Shown: positions 51,980 through 61,190 of the stretch, in pieces
Layout: every line of letters starts with the position of its first letter
Position numbering within the stretch: position 1 is the first letter of the stretch
Assembly: GCF_000010665.1 (NCBI RefSeq)
Contig: NC_012796.1
Coordinates: forward strand, 930,001 to 994,000
Origin: Solidesulfovibrio magneticus RS-1
GTDB lineage: Bacteria > Desulfobacterota > Desulfovibrionia > Desulfovibrionales > Desulfovibrionaceae
Direction: 5' to 3'
DNA: 64,000 nucleotides
Position numbers and translations under genes: made by a program
The notes under the pieces: generated by a model
The model's input: only the letters and a program-made list of their open reading frames with translations
What the model was told of the DNA's origin: nothing
The model's database searches: none

Positions 51980-52834
51980 TTACCGCGCGTGGGGAAAATT
52001 GGATTTCGAAACAGGGGCGACGGACCGTTTGCCGCCGCCAAAGGCGACCGCGAGCACGGCAGCCAACGTGGTCAGGGCAATGTACTGCGAGGCGGAAAGG
52101 CCGAAGTACACGCCGCGTATGGCGTCGCCGCGCCAAAATTCCAGAGTGAAGCGCAGTGCCGCGTAACCGGCGAGGTAAAAAGCCGTCAGCCGGCCCGGAA
52201 GCTGCGGCCGGCGTTTGGAGAGCAGAAGCAGCAGGGCGAACAGCACGAGATTGCCGGCAGTTTCATAGAGTTGCGAGGGATGGACCGGTAGCGAAGCCAC
52301 GGCCCCGTCCGGCAGAAGCCCCTGGCTTTTGTGCTGCAAAAAGGCCGGGGAACCGGCCGGGAAACGCACGCCGCAAACGGAATCCGTGGGCGCGCCGAAG
52401 CAGCAGCCGCCAAAAAAGCAGCCCAGCCGGCCAAAGGCGTGGCCCAGGGGGAGGTAGAGGCACACGGCGTCTAAAAGCGGCCAGGGGGAAAGGCGCATGA
52501 TCCGGCAGCCGGCGTACATGGCGCAAAGCCCGGCCAGGGCGCCGGTGTAAAAGACCAGACCCCCGGCGGCGAGTAGCCCATAGGTCAGGCGGCCGGCGGC
52601 CAGGGCGTCCTGGATGATGGGGAGCAGCCGCGCTCCGGCCAGGCCTATGGGCAGGGAAGCCAGAAAAACGAGCTGGTAGCGACCACGGTCCGGGTTGCCG
52701 GCCAGATCGCGGCGGGCAAAGGCCGCGACCAGGGCCAGCCCGGCCAGGGACAGGAACAGATAGCCGGCTTCGAGGATGGCAAACGCGCTGACGTCCGTTG
52801 CCCGGGACAGAAGAAAGGCAATAAATCCGCCCAT
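51980..52834 (-). CDS. Lgt-family protein (prolipoprotein diacylglyceryl transferase paralogue)
   Basis: 284 residues, about seven helices. The Lgt signature region is GHAFGRLGCFFGGCCFGAPT, and the second block is VHPSQLYETAGN. Canonical Lgt has FHGGL around its essential His; here the stretch reads VFYTGALAG, so that His appears to be replaced. Cys-rich GCFFGGCCFG replaces the usual GNFING. It is therefore probably a divergent paralogue of uncertain activity. It is downstream of a Cys-rich small protein and another exported protein on the same strand (gaps of 63 and 133 bases). Confidence 0.82.
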   Translation of the reverse strand: MGGFIAFLLSRATDVSAFAILEAGYLFLSLAGLALVAAFARRDLAGNPDRGRYQLVFLASLPIGLAGARLLPIIQDALAAGRLTYGLLAAGGLVFYTGALAGLCAMYAGCRIMRLSPWPLLDAVCLYLPLGHAFGRLGCFFGGCCFGAPTDSVCGVRFPAGSPAFLQHKSQGLLPDGAVASLPVHPSQLYETAGNLVLFALLLLLSKRRPQLPGRLTAFYLAGYAALRFTLEFWRGDAIRGVYFGLSASQYIALTTLAAVLAVAFGGGKRSVAPVSKSNFPHAR

Positions 52835-52897
52835 GGCGCTGATTGGCCCCTTACACGTACAGGAGGAGAGACATGGCCGTAGGCGCGGGCGGACCGG

Positions 52898-53098
52898 CTA
52901 TTTGCCGCTGCCGCCGCACTCGAAGCACGAGCATTTCAGGCCCAGGCAGCCGCACGAGGCCATCTCGCAGCAGCTCGCCCCGGACACGGCGTCGGCGTAG
53001 GCGGCGTAGGATTCGCCCGGGGCAGTCCGGGCAAAGGCGAAAAGCGCTCCGGCCAGCAGGGAACACGCGACCGTGGCGGCAATGAGAACGCGCTTCAT
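52898..53098 (-). CDS. Small exported Cys-rich protein
   Basis: 66 residues from the ATG at 53098 (GGAGGT at 6 bases; a nearer ATG at 53104 is too close to it). The signal-anchor helix is VLIAATVACSLLAGALFAFA. The mature part is short and packed with cysteines: SCCEMASCGCLGLKCSCFEC (8 Cys in 20 residues), suggesting metal or cluster binding. It ends GGSGK. There is no known family. It lies just upstream of the Lgt paralogue in the same direction, so it may be its substrate or partner (inference). Confidence 0.72.
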   Translation of the reverse strand: MKRVLIAATVACSLLAGALFAFARTAPGESYAAYADAVSGASCCEMASCGCLGLKCSCFECGGSGK

Positions 53099-53231
53099 GA
53101 ACATACCTCCGCTAAAAATGCGACGCCCCTTGTACGCCACGGCGCGGCCGGGCGCAATGCCGGGGTAGCCTTTGGCCCCGGCTCCTGGTGGCTCGGAGTG
53201 AAAACGGTGCGTTCGCCGCAGCCTTGCCGCG

Positions 53232-53786
53232 TTATTTGAATTTGAGCTGGAGGTGGATGGTGGCCGTGCCGTCGTCAAAGGAGATGTTTTGGAGCATGGT
53301 TTCCCGGATGACGGTGTAGGCGTCGGGCGGGTGGATGTCCACCCGGGTGAGGTCCTTGCGGCCCAGCTTGACCGGCACGCGCTTGTTGCCGATTTTAAAG
53401 AGGATCTCGTCGCCGTTTTGGTACCAGAAATAGTAGGTGCGGTTTTCGGTGAAATAGTAGGCCGGCTCGTAGGTGGGGACGTTTCGGGCCAGGGGTTTTT
53501 CCAGGCTCATGTCCAGGCGGTAGATGTCCGGGGCGACTTTCACCACGTTAAAGGCCGTCATGGCGTAGCGGCCGGCGCTGTCGGGGTTTCCGGTGCGCAG
53601 CACGGCGTAGCCGGCCATGACCTGGAAATCGATGGGCGCGGCCGGCAGGTCCCGGGACTTGCCCTGGAAAAAGCGGGTCAGGGCCTGGGTGCTCTCCTCG
53701 GCGTCGGCCCGGCCGGCCGGCGCGGCAAAGACGGCCGCCCCGAGCAGGCAGCACAAGGCCAGACGGAAAAAATATGACGGCATCAT
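53232..53786 (-). CDS. Exported hypothetical protein
   Basis: 184 residues with a signal peptide (MMPSYFFRLALCCLLGAAVF, cleavage near GRADAE). The mature part is beta-rich: IDFQVMAGYAVLRTG, VKVAPDIYRLDMSLEKP, YYFTENRTYYFWYQNGD and TIHLQLKFK at the end. It has no free Cys. The pattern suggests a small periplasmic beta-barrel or lipocalin-like fold, but no family is claimed. GGAGA lies 3 bases before the ATG at 53786; the second ATG (53783) is equally possible. It diverges from mqnE. Confidence 0.72.
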   Translation of the reverse strand: MMPSYFFRLALCCLLGAAVFAAPAGRADAEESTQALTRFFQGKSRDLPAAPIDFQVMAGYAVLRTGNPDSAGRYAMTAFNVVKVAPDIYRLDMSLEKPLARNVPTYEPAYYFTENRTYYFWYQNGDEILFKIGNKRVPVKLGRKDLTRVDIHPPDAYTVIRETMLQNISFDDGTATIHLQLKFK

Positions 53787-53875
53787 CGGTCTCCACGCCC
53801 GCGCCGCCCTGGCGGACGTCGCGGAAAAGGGGTAGAGGGCATCTCGCCCCAACAACATTCTACCGTGCCGCAGCC

Positions 53876-54970
53876 ATGAATGCAATGACACCCCTCCCCG
53901 GCGACGCCTGCGCCGCCATCCTGGACAAGGCCCGCTCCGGCGAGCGCTTAAGCCCCGACGAGGCGCTCATCCTGGCGCTGTCCGCGCCGTTGCACGATCT
54001 GTGCGCGGCCGCCATGGAAGCGCGTCTGCAAAAACACGGCCGAAACGCCTACTACGTCCACAACGTCCACGTGAACTTCACCAACGTGTGCGTCAACGCC
54101 TGCCGTTTCTGCGCGTTTTACAAAAAGCACGGCGCGCCCGGCGGACGCACCCTGTCCGTGGACGATATCGTGGCCGATCTGGCCGCCAAGAGCCACCTGC
54201 CCATCCGCGAGATCCACATCGTCGGCGGGCTCAATCCCGAGCTGCCGCTGGAGTATTACCTGGACATGCTGCGGGCCGTGTCCCGCCAGTGCCCCCAGGC
54301 CGGCATCAAGGCCTTCACCGCCGTGGAAGTGGCTCATCTGGCCGACACGCGCGGCGTGGCCGAGTTCGAGATCCTGGCGGCGCTGAAAGAGGCTGGCCTC
54401 ATGATGCTGCCCGGCGGCGGGGCAGAAGTGTTCTCTCCGGCCCTTCGCGAGAAGCTGTGCCCGGAAAAGATTTCCGGCGAACGCTGGCTGCAGATCCACG
54501 CCACGGCCCATGGCCAGGGCTTGCCCACCAACGCCACCATGCTCTTTGGTCACATTGAGAGCTGGTCCGACCGGGTGGCCCACCTGTCGGCCCTGCGCGA
54601 TCTGCAAGACCTCACCGGCGGCTTCACCTGTTTCATCCCCCTGGCCTACCAGCCGGCCAACAACGCCCTGAAGGCTTCTGGCCCCGACGGCCTCACCGTG
54701 CTGCGGGTCATGGCCCTGGCGCGGCTTTTCCTCGACAACATTCCGCATCTCAAGGCCTACTGGGCCATGCTTGGCATCAAGGCGGCTCAGATGGCCCTGT
54801 GGGCCGGGGCCGACGACTTCGACGGCACCATCATCGAGGAGCGCATCGGCCATGCCGCCGGGGCCGACAGCCCCAAGGGCCTGACGCTCACCGAGCTGCG
54901 CCAGGCCATCGAGGCCGCCGGTATGGTTGCGGTGGAGCGCACCCCGGATTTCCGGCCCGTGTCCCGCTAA
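53876..54970 (+). CDS. mqnE: Aminofutalosine synthase
   Basis: 364 residues. A radical-SAM enzyme of the futalosine menaquinone pathway, joining the chorismate-derived precursor to SAM-derived adenosine. The cluster motif CVNACRFC (Cx3Cx2C) follows HNVHVNFTN. HIVGGLNPELPLEYYLDML and MMLPGGGAEVFS are MqnE-type. The C-terminus has EERIGHAAGADSPKGLT, which in this family is closer to MqnE than to MqnC. Other futalosine genes are not in the window. No clear Shine-Dalgarno precedes the ATG at 53876; the ATG at 53885 is an alternative. A strong hairpin follows the stop. Confidence 0.9.
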   Translation: MNAMTPLPGDACAAILDKARSGERLSPDEALILALSAPLHDLCAAAMEARLQKHGRNAYYVHNVHVNFTNVCVNACRFCAFYKKHGAPGGRTLSVDDIVADLAAKSHLPIREIHIVGGLNPELPLEYYLDMLRAVSRQCPQAGIKAFTAVEVAHLADTRGVAEFEILAALKEAGLMMLPGGGAEVFSPALREKLCPEKISGERWLQIHATAHGQGLPTNATMLFGHIESWSDRVAHLSALRDLQDLTGGFTCFIPLAYQPANNALKASGPDGLTVLRVMALARLFLDNIPHLKAYWAMLGIKAAQMALWAGADDFDGTIIEERIGHAAGADSPKGLTLTELRQAIEAAGMVAVERTPDFRPVSR

Positions 54971-54993
54971 ACGCAGGAACATCGATTCGTCAG

Positions 54994-55029
54994 ACGGGCC
55001 GTTCTCCGGGCAGGAGAACGGCCCGTTTC
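54994..55029 (+). terminator. Terminator of mqnE
   Basis: The 14-bp perfect stem ACGGGCCGTTCTCC/GGAGAACGGCCCGT has a 5-base loop, followed by TTCATATT. Confidence 0.8.
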
Positions 55030-55065
55030 ATATTGGCGGGAAGGGCGTGTGTGGGTACGGTTCGG

Positions 55066-55551
55066 CTACGGGGCCAGGGACTTGGCCATGAGGCACACGG
55101 GCAGGGAAACCTGCGGCGTCAGCTCCCGCTTGGCCGGCGTGATGATGGCGTAGCCGTGGCGCAGGTAAAACGACAGGGCGTTGCGCGAGGCGCACAACTC
55201 CAGGCCGGCCAGTCCCCGTTCCCGAGCCAGGGCCTCAACGGCGGCCAGAAGCGCCCCGCCGGTTCCGGCCGGGGCGTCCGGGGCGGCGTAGAGCAGGCTG
55301 ACCTCGAAGCCGGTGAGCCCGGCCAGACCGCACAGGCGGCCGCCTTGCCAGGCAGCAAGGATGGTGTTGCGGCTGTCGTCCAGCATGGCGGCGAAGCGCT
55401 CGGGCGTGCCCCGGGCGGCCCAGGCGGCGCGTTCGCGCGGGCCGTAGCCTTCCCGGGCCTTGGTCTCGATGGCGGTCACGAAGACCCGGGACAGGGCCGT
55501 GGCGTCGGCCGTCGCAGCCGGCCGGATGGTCAGGACCGGCGGGACGCTCAC
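55066..55551 (-). CDS. GNAT-family N-acetyltransferase
   Basis: 161 residues from a GTG at 55551 whose TG is shared with the stop of the upstream SDR gene (GTGA overlap), so it is translationally coupled. The acetyl-CoA loop VSLLYAAPDAPAGTGGALLA contains the modified Q/R-x-x-G-x-G/A. The N-terminal LTIRPAATADATALSRVF is typical of the family. The substrate is unknown. A longer upstream in-frame reading is Pro/Arg-rich and overlaps the SDR gene heavily, so it is rejected. Confidence 0.85.
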   Translation of the reverse strand: MSVPPVLTIRPAATADATALSRVFVTAIETKAREGYGPRERAAWAARGTPERFAAMLDDSRNTILAAWQGGRLCGLAGLTGFEVSLLYAAPDAPAGTGGALLAAVEALARERGLAGLELCASRNALSFYLRHGYAIITPAKRELTPQVSLPVCLMAKSLAP

Positions 55552-57080
55552 CGGGCGCGCGGCAGGGAACAGGCCGCTGGCCTGGTCGGGGTGAAGCGAA
55601 TCGGGCCGGACAGGGTGGGCGCGCCCATGGCCTGGGCCATGCCGCGCAGCAGTCCGGCGAAAACGAGGTTGTGGGGGATGAGCAGGGCGTACCAATAAGC
55701 CAACCCGGCCAGTCCCCGGGGCAGGAACTTGGAGTGGACGATCAGCTCCGTGGCCCCCGGGCCGGCCGGGGCCAGACGCAGTTCAAGCAGCGCCTCGCCC
55801 GGGGTGCGCATTTCGGCCAAAAGCACCAGCCGCCGGCCGGGCTCCAGGGCCACCACGCGCCAGAAATCCAGGGGATCGCCCACGGCCAGCGTCTCCCGGC
55901 GGATGGTCACGCGCCGCAGTCCCACGCCGCCGGCCAACTGGTCGAGAAAACCCCGCAGCCGCCACAAGGCGTTGCCCCAGTACCAGCCGGTGTCGCCGCC
56001 GATGCCGGCCACGGCCTTCCAGACCCGGTCCGCGTCCGCGCCCAGGGTCGCCCTGTAGCCGCATTCGTAGATCGTGCCGCCGGCATAGGGCGCGTCGCCG
56101 CAGGCCGTCCATTCCGGCGGCGCGGCGTCGCCGGCGTCGGCGCACGTCGTTTCCACGGCGTTCTGGCGGATCTTGTCCAGGGCCAGGCGCACGGCTTGGC
56201 GGATGGTCAGGCATTGACGCGGCACAAGCTCGAGAATGCGCTGGTCATGGCAGACGACCTCGTTGCGCAACCCCTCGACCAGGGGCACGATGAGCGAGCG
56301 GGGCAGCGGGGTCACAAGCTGGAGCCAGTAGGTGGAAAGGCGCGGGGTGAGCAGTGGCACGGGCACGATGAGCCGCTTGGGCAGCCCGGCCTCCTCGGCG
56401 TAGATGGCGAAGATGTCGCCGTAGGACAGGACGTCCGGGCCGCCGATGTCCAGGGTCAGCCCGGCGGTGCGCGGCTCGGCCAGACAGCCCACGAGATAGC
56501 CCAGGACGTCGGAGATGGCGATGGGCTGGCAGCGGTTTCGCACCCAGCGCGGGGTGATCATGAAAGGGAGCCGGTCCACGAGATAGCGCATGATCTCAAA
56601 CGAGGCGCTGCCGGACCCGAGGATCATGGCCGCGCGCAGGTGGGTGACGGGCACGGGGCCGGAAGCCAGGACGCGGGCCGTTTCGTGCCGGGACTGCAGG
56701 TGGTGGCTCAGCGTATCGTCCTCGCTGCCCAGGCCCCCGAGGTAGATAATGCGGGAAAGGCCGGCGTCGTGGGCCACGGCGGCCATGGTGCTGGCCGCTT
56801 CCCGGTCGGCGGCGGCGAAGTCGCCCTTGGCCGAGTGCATGGAGTGGACGAGGTAGTAGGCGGCGCGGCAGCCGTCGACGGCGCGGCGCATGGCCGTGGC
56901 GTCGCGGATGTCGGCCTGGGCGAGTTCGAGGTTTGGGTGGCCGGCGAAGGGACGGCAGGCGAGCTTGTCCAGGGAGCGGGCCACGGCGCGCACGCGATGT
57001 CCGGCGGCGAGCAGGGCCGGCACGAGGCGTCCGCCGACATAGCCGGTGGCTCCGGTGACGAGGATGGGCTGGTCGTTCAT
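55548..57080 (-). CDS. SDR-type NAD(P)-binding protein fused to DUF2867
   Basis: 510 residues. The N-terminal Rossmann domain has VTGATGYVGGRLVPALL (GxxGxxG) and DIRDATAMRRAVDGCRAAYY. Later come TLDIGGPDVLSY and a helical linker. The C-terminal 160 residues (YECGYRATLGADADRVWKAV, WYWGNALWRLRGFLDQL, LRRVTIRRETLAVGDPLDFW) match the DUF2867/START-like part that such proteins carry. It is probably an oxidoreductase or epimerase of unknown substrate. It is coupled to the following GNAT gene and lies opposite tRNA-Pro. Confidence 0.88.
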   Translation of the reverse strand: MNDQPILVTGATGYVGGRLVPALLAAGHRVRAVARSLDKLACRPFAGHPNLELAQADIRDATAMRRAVDGCRAAYYLVHSMHSAKGDFAAADREAASTMAAVAHDAGLSRIIYLGGLGSEDDTLSHHLQSRHETARVLASGPVPVTHLRAAMILGSGSASFEIMRYLVDRLPFMITPRWVRNRCQPIAISDVLGYLVGCLAEPRTAGLTLDIGGPDVLSYGDIFAIYAEEAGLPKRLIVPVPLLTPRLSTYWLQLVTPLPRSLIVPLVEGLRNEVVCHDQRILELVPRQCLTIRQAVRLALDKIRQNAVETTCADAGDAAPPEWTACGDAPYAGGTIYECGYRATLGADADRVWKAVAGIGGDTGWYWGNALWRLRGFLDQLAGGVGLRRVTIRRETLAVGDPLDFWRVVALEPGRRLVLLAEMRTPGEALLELRLAPAGPGATELIVHSKFLPRGLAGLAYWYALLIPHNLVFAGLLRGMAQAMGAPTLSGPIRFTPTRPAACSLPRAR

Positions 57081-57221
57081 GGTCGGTCCTGGGTCTGATT
57101 TGGGGCATGGTAGCAGGGCTGGCAGGGCGAGGCAACGCGTGGCCGGAAAAGGAATTTTCGCGGGCCGGAAATTTTAGCGTTGACAAAACGCGAAATGGGT
57201 TCTAGTTTCCGCTCCTCGCGT

Positions 57222-57298
57222 CGGGATGTAGCGCAGTCTGGGAGCGCACCTGAATGGGGTTCAGGGGGTCGGAGGTTCAAATCCTCTCATCCCGACCA
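57222..57298 (+). tRNA. tRNA-Pro (GGG)
   Basis: A 77-base cloverleaf: acceptor CGGGATG/CATCCCG, D arm GCGC...GCGC, anticodon stem CCTGA/TCAGG with loop ATGGGGT (anticodon GGG), T arm GGAGG/CCTCT with TTCAAAT, and encoded CCA. The C1-G72 pair fits proline tRNAs. It is the left edge of the AT-richer segment. Confidence 0.93.
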
Positions 57299-57306
57299 GA
57301 GATTTC

Positions 57307-57340
57307 AAGGGGTTACGGAGCCAATCCGTAGCCCCTTTTC
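57307..57340 (+). terminator. Terminator after tRNA-Pro
   Basis: The stem GGGGTTACGGA/TCCGTAGCCCC (one G-T pair) has a 5-base loop and is followed by TTTTC. Confidence 0.85.
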
Positions 57341-58075
57341 TCGTTGGATAACCGGGTGGATAACCTATTGGCCTGGGATTGCAGGGGAACGGTTATCCGG
57401 GGCGACCCAATGTCCGAATGTCAGGGGGTCGGGAAAATTCCTCCGGGAAATCAGAGTGCTGCGTTTGGGTGGGTGTTGTCTTGCGCTCTATCCTCTGATC
57501 TGAGTTCGAAGGTGGCTCGCTGTGTGTCTTCGGGATTGTCGTCGGGAGCTCACTTCATGCTCAGGGTCAAAGCGCATAAATTTTTGGGATGTAAAGAGTA
57601 TATTTATGTCCAAAAATCCTTTCTATCTACGTTTGCTCGGTCTTGGATTTGTGAATTAGTTTGTATTTCAGCATGGCAGGAATAAGATAATGAAATAATG
57701 TTTTGTATTTAGTTTAGATTGTTTTGCTCTTCTCGAATCATCTGGCCCAGCCTCTCCTTCTTTCCCGAGGTCATTTAGTTTTCGTGGACATGCTTGACCT
57801 AAACCGCCTGCGCAGGTGCCTGCGCCTTTGGTTTTGGTCCTTTCCTCAAATAGTAACCAAAGCTCAATTGACTGGATCAGTCCTTCACCGTATTTGCATT
57901 GCTAGGTGTCGGCACTTCAATTGGCCCTAAACGTCTTCTTCGAGGTGGCCGGTTAGTTGCTTGGACGCGTGAGTGCAGCTGTCCCCTCGGTTAGTCCAGG
58001 CAGATATCGGTCGATGAAGCCAATGCCTTCGTGTAGTTGAATAATATCACGACAAGCGCTTGAGGAGACTGCTAA
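57341..58075. other. Non-coding AT-richer region, possible island edge
   Basis: 735 bases with no supported gene. Base composition drops from the window's high GC to roughly even. GGATAACC occurs twice (57346, 57358) and its inverse once (57391). A 12-base copy of tRNA sequence (TCAGGGGGTCGG) occurs at 57420-57431. No integrase gene is visible. Short frames here lack a Shine-Dalgarno and typical codon use. Confidence 0.55.
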
Positions 58076-59881
58076 ATGTGGAAAAACGCGAGCATTACTA
58101 CAAAAATTCTTTTTTCCATTGGAATAGTGCTCCTTACAATGGTCGTTCCGAGTGCTATATCACTGATAAGTCAAGGCAAAATGATCGCCGGGTTTGGCAG
58201 ATTGTCGGATGATAATCATCTTGAGCAACTTCTTCTGGAAAGAGAAATCGATCACCTGAAATGGGTGCAATCGCTAAGCACTTTTTTGATAAATAGCAAT
58301 GAGACTGAACTTAGGATACAGGCTGACCCAACAAAGTGTGCATTTGGTAAGTGGTATTACGGCAAGGAAAGAAGTGACACTGAGGCAATTTTCCCGAAAT
58401 CTACTTCGCTGCTAAAAGATATTGAGGAGCCACACAAGCAACTTCATGCTTCTGCCGTTAAAATTCAAGAATTTCGGAAGGCTGGAGAACAAGATAAGCT
58501 TGTAAATGTGTTCTATAATGAAAGTGTTGCTAGTCTTGGGAGGGTTCAGGCAATATTAAAAGAAATTAGAGAAGTTGTTGACTCTAGCGTCATTAGTGAA
58601 GGCAAAGCAATTGAACAAGCAAATGAATCGTCTAAAAGAAATTCTCTAGTAGTTATTGTGGTTGCCGTATTGATCGCTGTTGCTGGCGGAATAGCAACCG
58701 CTCTATCAATAACGCGCCCCCTCAAAAATAGTGTGTCTTTTGCTGTAAGCATCGCAGCTGGTAACCTGAGCGAACATCTAAATATTGAACAGAAAGATGA
58801 AGTAGGAGTTCTCGCAGTAAGTCTCAGGAAAATGGTTGATAATCTTAAGGCCAAAATTTCTGAAGCTGAAAGTAAGACTATCCTCGCAGAGGAAGAGACG
58901 AAGAAGGCTCAAGTTGCCACCAAAGAAGCAGAAGAAGCGCGCCGTCAAGCTGATAGGGCAAAACGGGAAGGAATGTTGGATGCTGCAAATAAACTAGAAG
59001 CAGTGGTTGAATCTATTACATCAGCGTCTGATCAGCTGAATGCTCAGTCCATTGAACTTAGTAAAAACTCAGATTCTCAAGCTAGGCGTGTCACTGAAGC
59101 TGCAACTGCCATGGAAGAGATGAACTCTACCATTATTGAAGTTGCAAAAAATGCCAGCCAAGCTACATTGACGAGTGAAAATGCCAAAAATAAAGCCTTG
59201 GAAGGAGAAAAAACTGTAGTCGATGTTATAAGACATATTGATATTGTGGAGACTCAGTCGTCAGAACTAAAAATGCATATGAATGATCTTGCCAAGAAGG
59301 CTGATGATATTGGAAAGGTAATGAATGTGATAAATGATATTGCAGATCAAACCAATCTCCTGGCCCTGAATGCTGCAATTGAAGCAGCCCGCGCTGGCGA
59401 CGCCGGAAGAGGATTTGCTGTCGTTGCCGATGAGGTGAGAAAACTTGCAGAAAAGACAATGACCGCCACCAAAGAAGTAGGTTCAGCTATTCAGGGGATT
59501 CAAGAGGGAGCCCGGATAAATTCACAAAATGTCGAGAACTCTACGAAAATTATCCAGGAAACTACCGCTCTTGCAGCCAATTCTGGTGAGGTGCTGAAAT
59601 CAATTGTGACCTTTATCGAAGCATCAGCTGATCAAATTAGATCTATTGCAACTGCCTCGGAAGAGCAGTCAGCAACTAGTGAGGAAATTAACAGAAACAT
59701 TTCTGAGGTCGATAACACCATTTCTGAGTCGGCTGCCATGATGCACGAATCAGTCAAGGCGGTAGATGAACTCGCCCGTCAGGCTCATGCTTTAAAGCAA
59801 TTGATTGAGGAACTTCAAACGGAGGGGGGTGGTACCCAAAGTCGACATTTAGGACACAAAGCGAGGCAGGCCAAAAACTAG
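58076..59881 (+). CDS. Methyl-accepting chemotaxis protein with periplasmic CZB-type sensor
   Basis: 601 residues. TM1 is at about 10-32 and TM2 at about 188-211. The periplasmic region holds a CZB-like zinc motif: His60 in EIDHLKW, Cys88 and Trp93 in CAFGKWYYG, and His120/His124 in [13 protein letters not shown] domains are more often cytoplasmic; here the motif lies between the two helices. HAMP and the signalling domain follow, with [20 protein letters not shown]. Codon use is far more AT-rich than in the flanking chromosome, while the protein resembles the 6170 receptor in its signalling part. It may respond to zinc or hypochlorite-like oxidants (family knowledge). AGGAG is 9 bases before the ATG. 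Confidence 0.93.
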   Translation: MWKNASITTKILFSIGIVLLTMVVPSAISLISQGKMIAGFGRLSDDNHLEQLLLEREIDHLKWVQSLSTFLINSNETELRIQADPTKCAFGKWYYGKERSDTEAIFPKSTSLLKDIEEPHKQLHASAVKIQEFRKAGEQDKLVNVFYNESVASLGRVQAILKEIREVVDSSVISEGKAIEQANESSKRNSLVVIVVAVLIAVAGGIATALSITRPLKNSVSFAVSIAAGNLSEHLNIEQKDEVGVLAVSLRKMVDNLKAKISEAESKTILAEEETKKAQVATKEAEEARRQADRAKREGMLDAANKLEAVVESITSASDQLNAQSIELSKNSDSQARRVTEAATAMEEMNSTIIEVAKNASQATLTSENAKNKALEGEKTVVDVIRHIDIVETQSSELKMHMNDLAKKADDIGKVMNVINDIADQTNLLALNAAIEAARAGDAGRGFAVVADEVRKLAEKTMTATKEVGSAIQGIQEGARINSQNVENSTKIIQETTALAANSGEVLKSIVTFIEASADQIRSIATASEEQSATSEEINRNISEVDNTISESAAMMHESVKAVDELARQAHALKQLIEELQTEGGGTQSRHLGHKARQAKN

Positions 59882-59997
59882 TCTTCTCGGTGCCGGCGTA
59901 CTTCGTCAACGCGGTGATGAACTTGGCGACCGTCTTTTTGACGAGTCCACCCGACCTCATCAAGAGTACTCTGGCGTTTGCCGTTTCGGAAAACAAG

Positions 59998-61068
59998 CTA
60001 TCCCTTTGAAGCCTCGCCCCAGCCCGCCTGGCGCATCGTGACGCGACGTTGATCGCGTTCGGCCAGGGCGACGACGGCCTGGACGGAGTCCCCGTACAGC
60101 CGAAGATCCTGGAATGACGACGGTGACCTGCGACGTTGCAACATGACCGCGTCCGTCTCAAACCAGTAGGGCATGAAGCCGCCGAAATAATAGCCCCGCG
60201 AATTGAGCGCCGCTATTCCCGCTGGAGCATCCGGCCGCCCCAGATCGAAAACCGCCTGGACGATGCCGTCGTCTCCGGCCTTGCGTTCCAGGTCGGACAC
60301 GATCCTTTCCAGATCGCGACCCGGCTCGTGAACCCAGACCTTGATGCAGGCGGCTTTCTCGAAATCGATGATCTCCACCCGCGACGATTCGGGCAAGGTC
60401 GCCTGGGAACTGGCCTCGATCTGTCTGTCCAGGCCGGCCCTGGCGCAAAAGTCGACGTAGGCCGCGCGGTAGGCGGCTGGCAGGTGGACGGTCTGGGGGG
60501 TGAAGAGCATGGGCTTGACGGTCAACACGAGGGACGTCCGGTCCCCGTGCCGGTAGTCGTCCGAATAGGCTTTGGCCAAAATGGCGTCCATGGCGATGCC
60601 GCAGGGAATCATGCCGGTGGTCTCGCACATGCGCTGGGAAAAGGTGTGGGTGCACACGGCCTCGCCGAAAATCGCCCCGGCCTGGGCCATGTCTGGCAGC
60701 CGTTCCATGGCCTGCAGCCAGAGATCGCGGGCCATGCCCTTGCTGCGCTGGTTCTTGAGGATCATGAGCTGGGCAAGTTCAAACAGACGCGGCCAGGGCG
60801 AGCATCGGTAGATGCCGATCATGCCGAGCACGTGGCCCTGACGGGATTTGGCCACCACGGCGTGCTGGGTTCCCGAGGCGTACCGTTGGGCGATCTCGGA
60901 AGGATCGTAAACGTAATCAAAGGGATGCTGGTCGCCATAGACGCTGTAGGTCAGTCGGGCGACACCGAGCGCATCCTGTGGCGAAATCAGGGAGATGGCA
61001 TAATCCTCGTCCGGGGGGACCTCGCAGTCTCCCAGGCGGTGCGCCACGATCAAGGCGTCGCGGTCCAT
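59998..61068 (-). CDS. GNAT-domain protein
   Basis: 356 residues from the ATG at 61068 (AAGGGAG at 5 bases); an ATG 9 codons earlier lacks a good Shine-Dalgarno. The N-terminal half has GNAT-like blocks: ISLISPQDALGVARLTYSVYG, AVVAKSRQGHVLGMIGIYR and the CoA loop MILKNQRSKGMARDLWLQA (R-x-x-G-x-A). The C-terminal half (KVWVHEPGRDLERIVSDLER, YYFGGFMPYWFETDAVMLQR) looks like a second, degenerate GNAT fold. It diverges from a CaiB/BaiF-like gene with 122 bases between. The substrate is unknown. Confidence 0.8.
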   Translation of the reverse strand: MDRDALIVAHRLGDCEVPPDEDYAISLISPQDALGVARLTYSVYGDQHPFDYVYDPSEIAQRYASGTQHAVVAKSRQGHVLGMIGIYRCSPWPRLFELAQLMILKNQRSKGMARDLWLQAMERLPDMAQAGAIFGEAVCTHTFSQRMCETTGMIPCGIAMDAILAKAYSDDYRHGDRTSLVLTVKPMLFTPQTVHLPAAYRAAYVDFCARAGLDRQIEASSQATLPESSRVEIIDFEKAACIKVWVHEPGRDLERIVSDLERKAGDDGIVQAVFDLGRPDAPAGIAALNSRGYYFGGFMPYWFETDAVMLQRRRSPSSFQDLRLYGDSVQAVVALAERDQRRVTMRQAGWGEASKG

Positions 61069-61190
61069 GGATTCTCCCTTGGTCCTCCCTGACAATGTTG
61101 AGGGAAGACAGATTGCAGCCCGTACTTAGCTTCTGTACTTTATCCTGTCAAAGCGACTAGATCAGCTAAACAGAGCAGGCTCGGTGATCT

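Noticed and set aside
57420-57431. A 12-base tRNA-like repeat as an attachment site
   Set aside because: It is only 12 bases, matches the anticodon-to-variable part rather than the tRNA 3' end, and no integrase is visible. It is kept only as a weak hint.
57344-57685. A 113-codon ORF after tRNA-Pro
   Set aside because: There is no Shine-Dalgarno, the composition is Cys/Ser-rich and irregular, there is no family signal, and it overlaps the tRNA-like 12-base repeat.
59882-59997. Transposase remnant between the CZB chemoreceptor and the GNAT gene
   Set aside because: A short minus-strand translation (KKTVAKFITALTKYAG) looks protein-like, but too little remains to assign a family.
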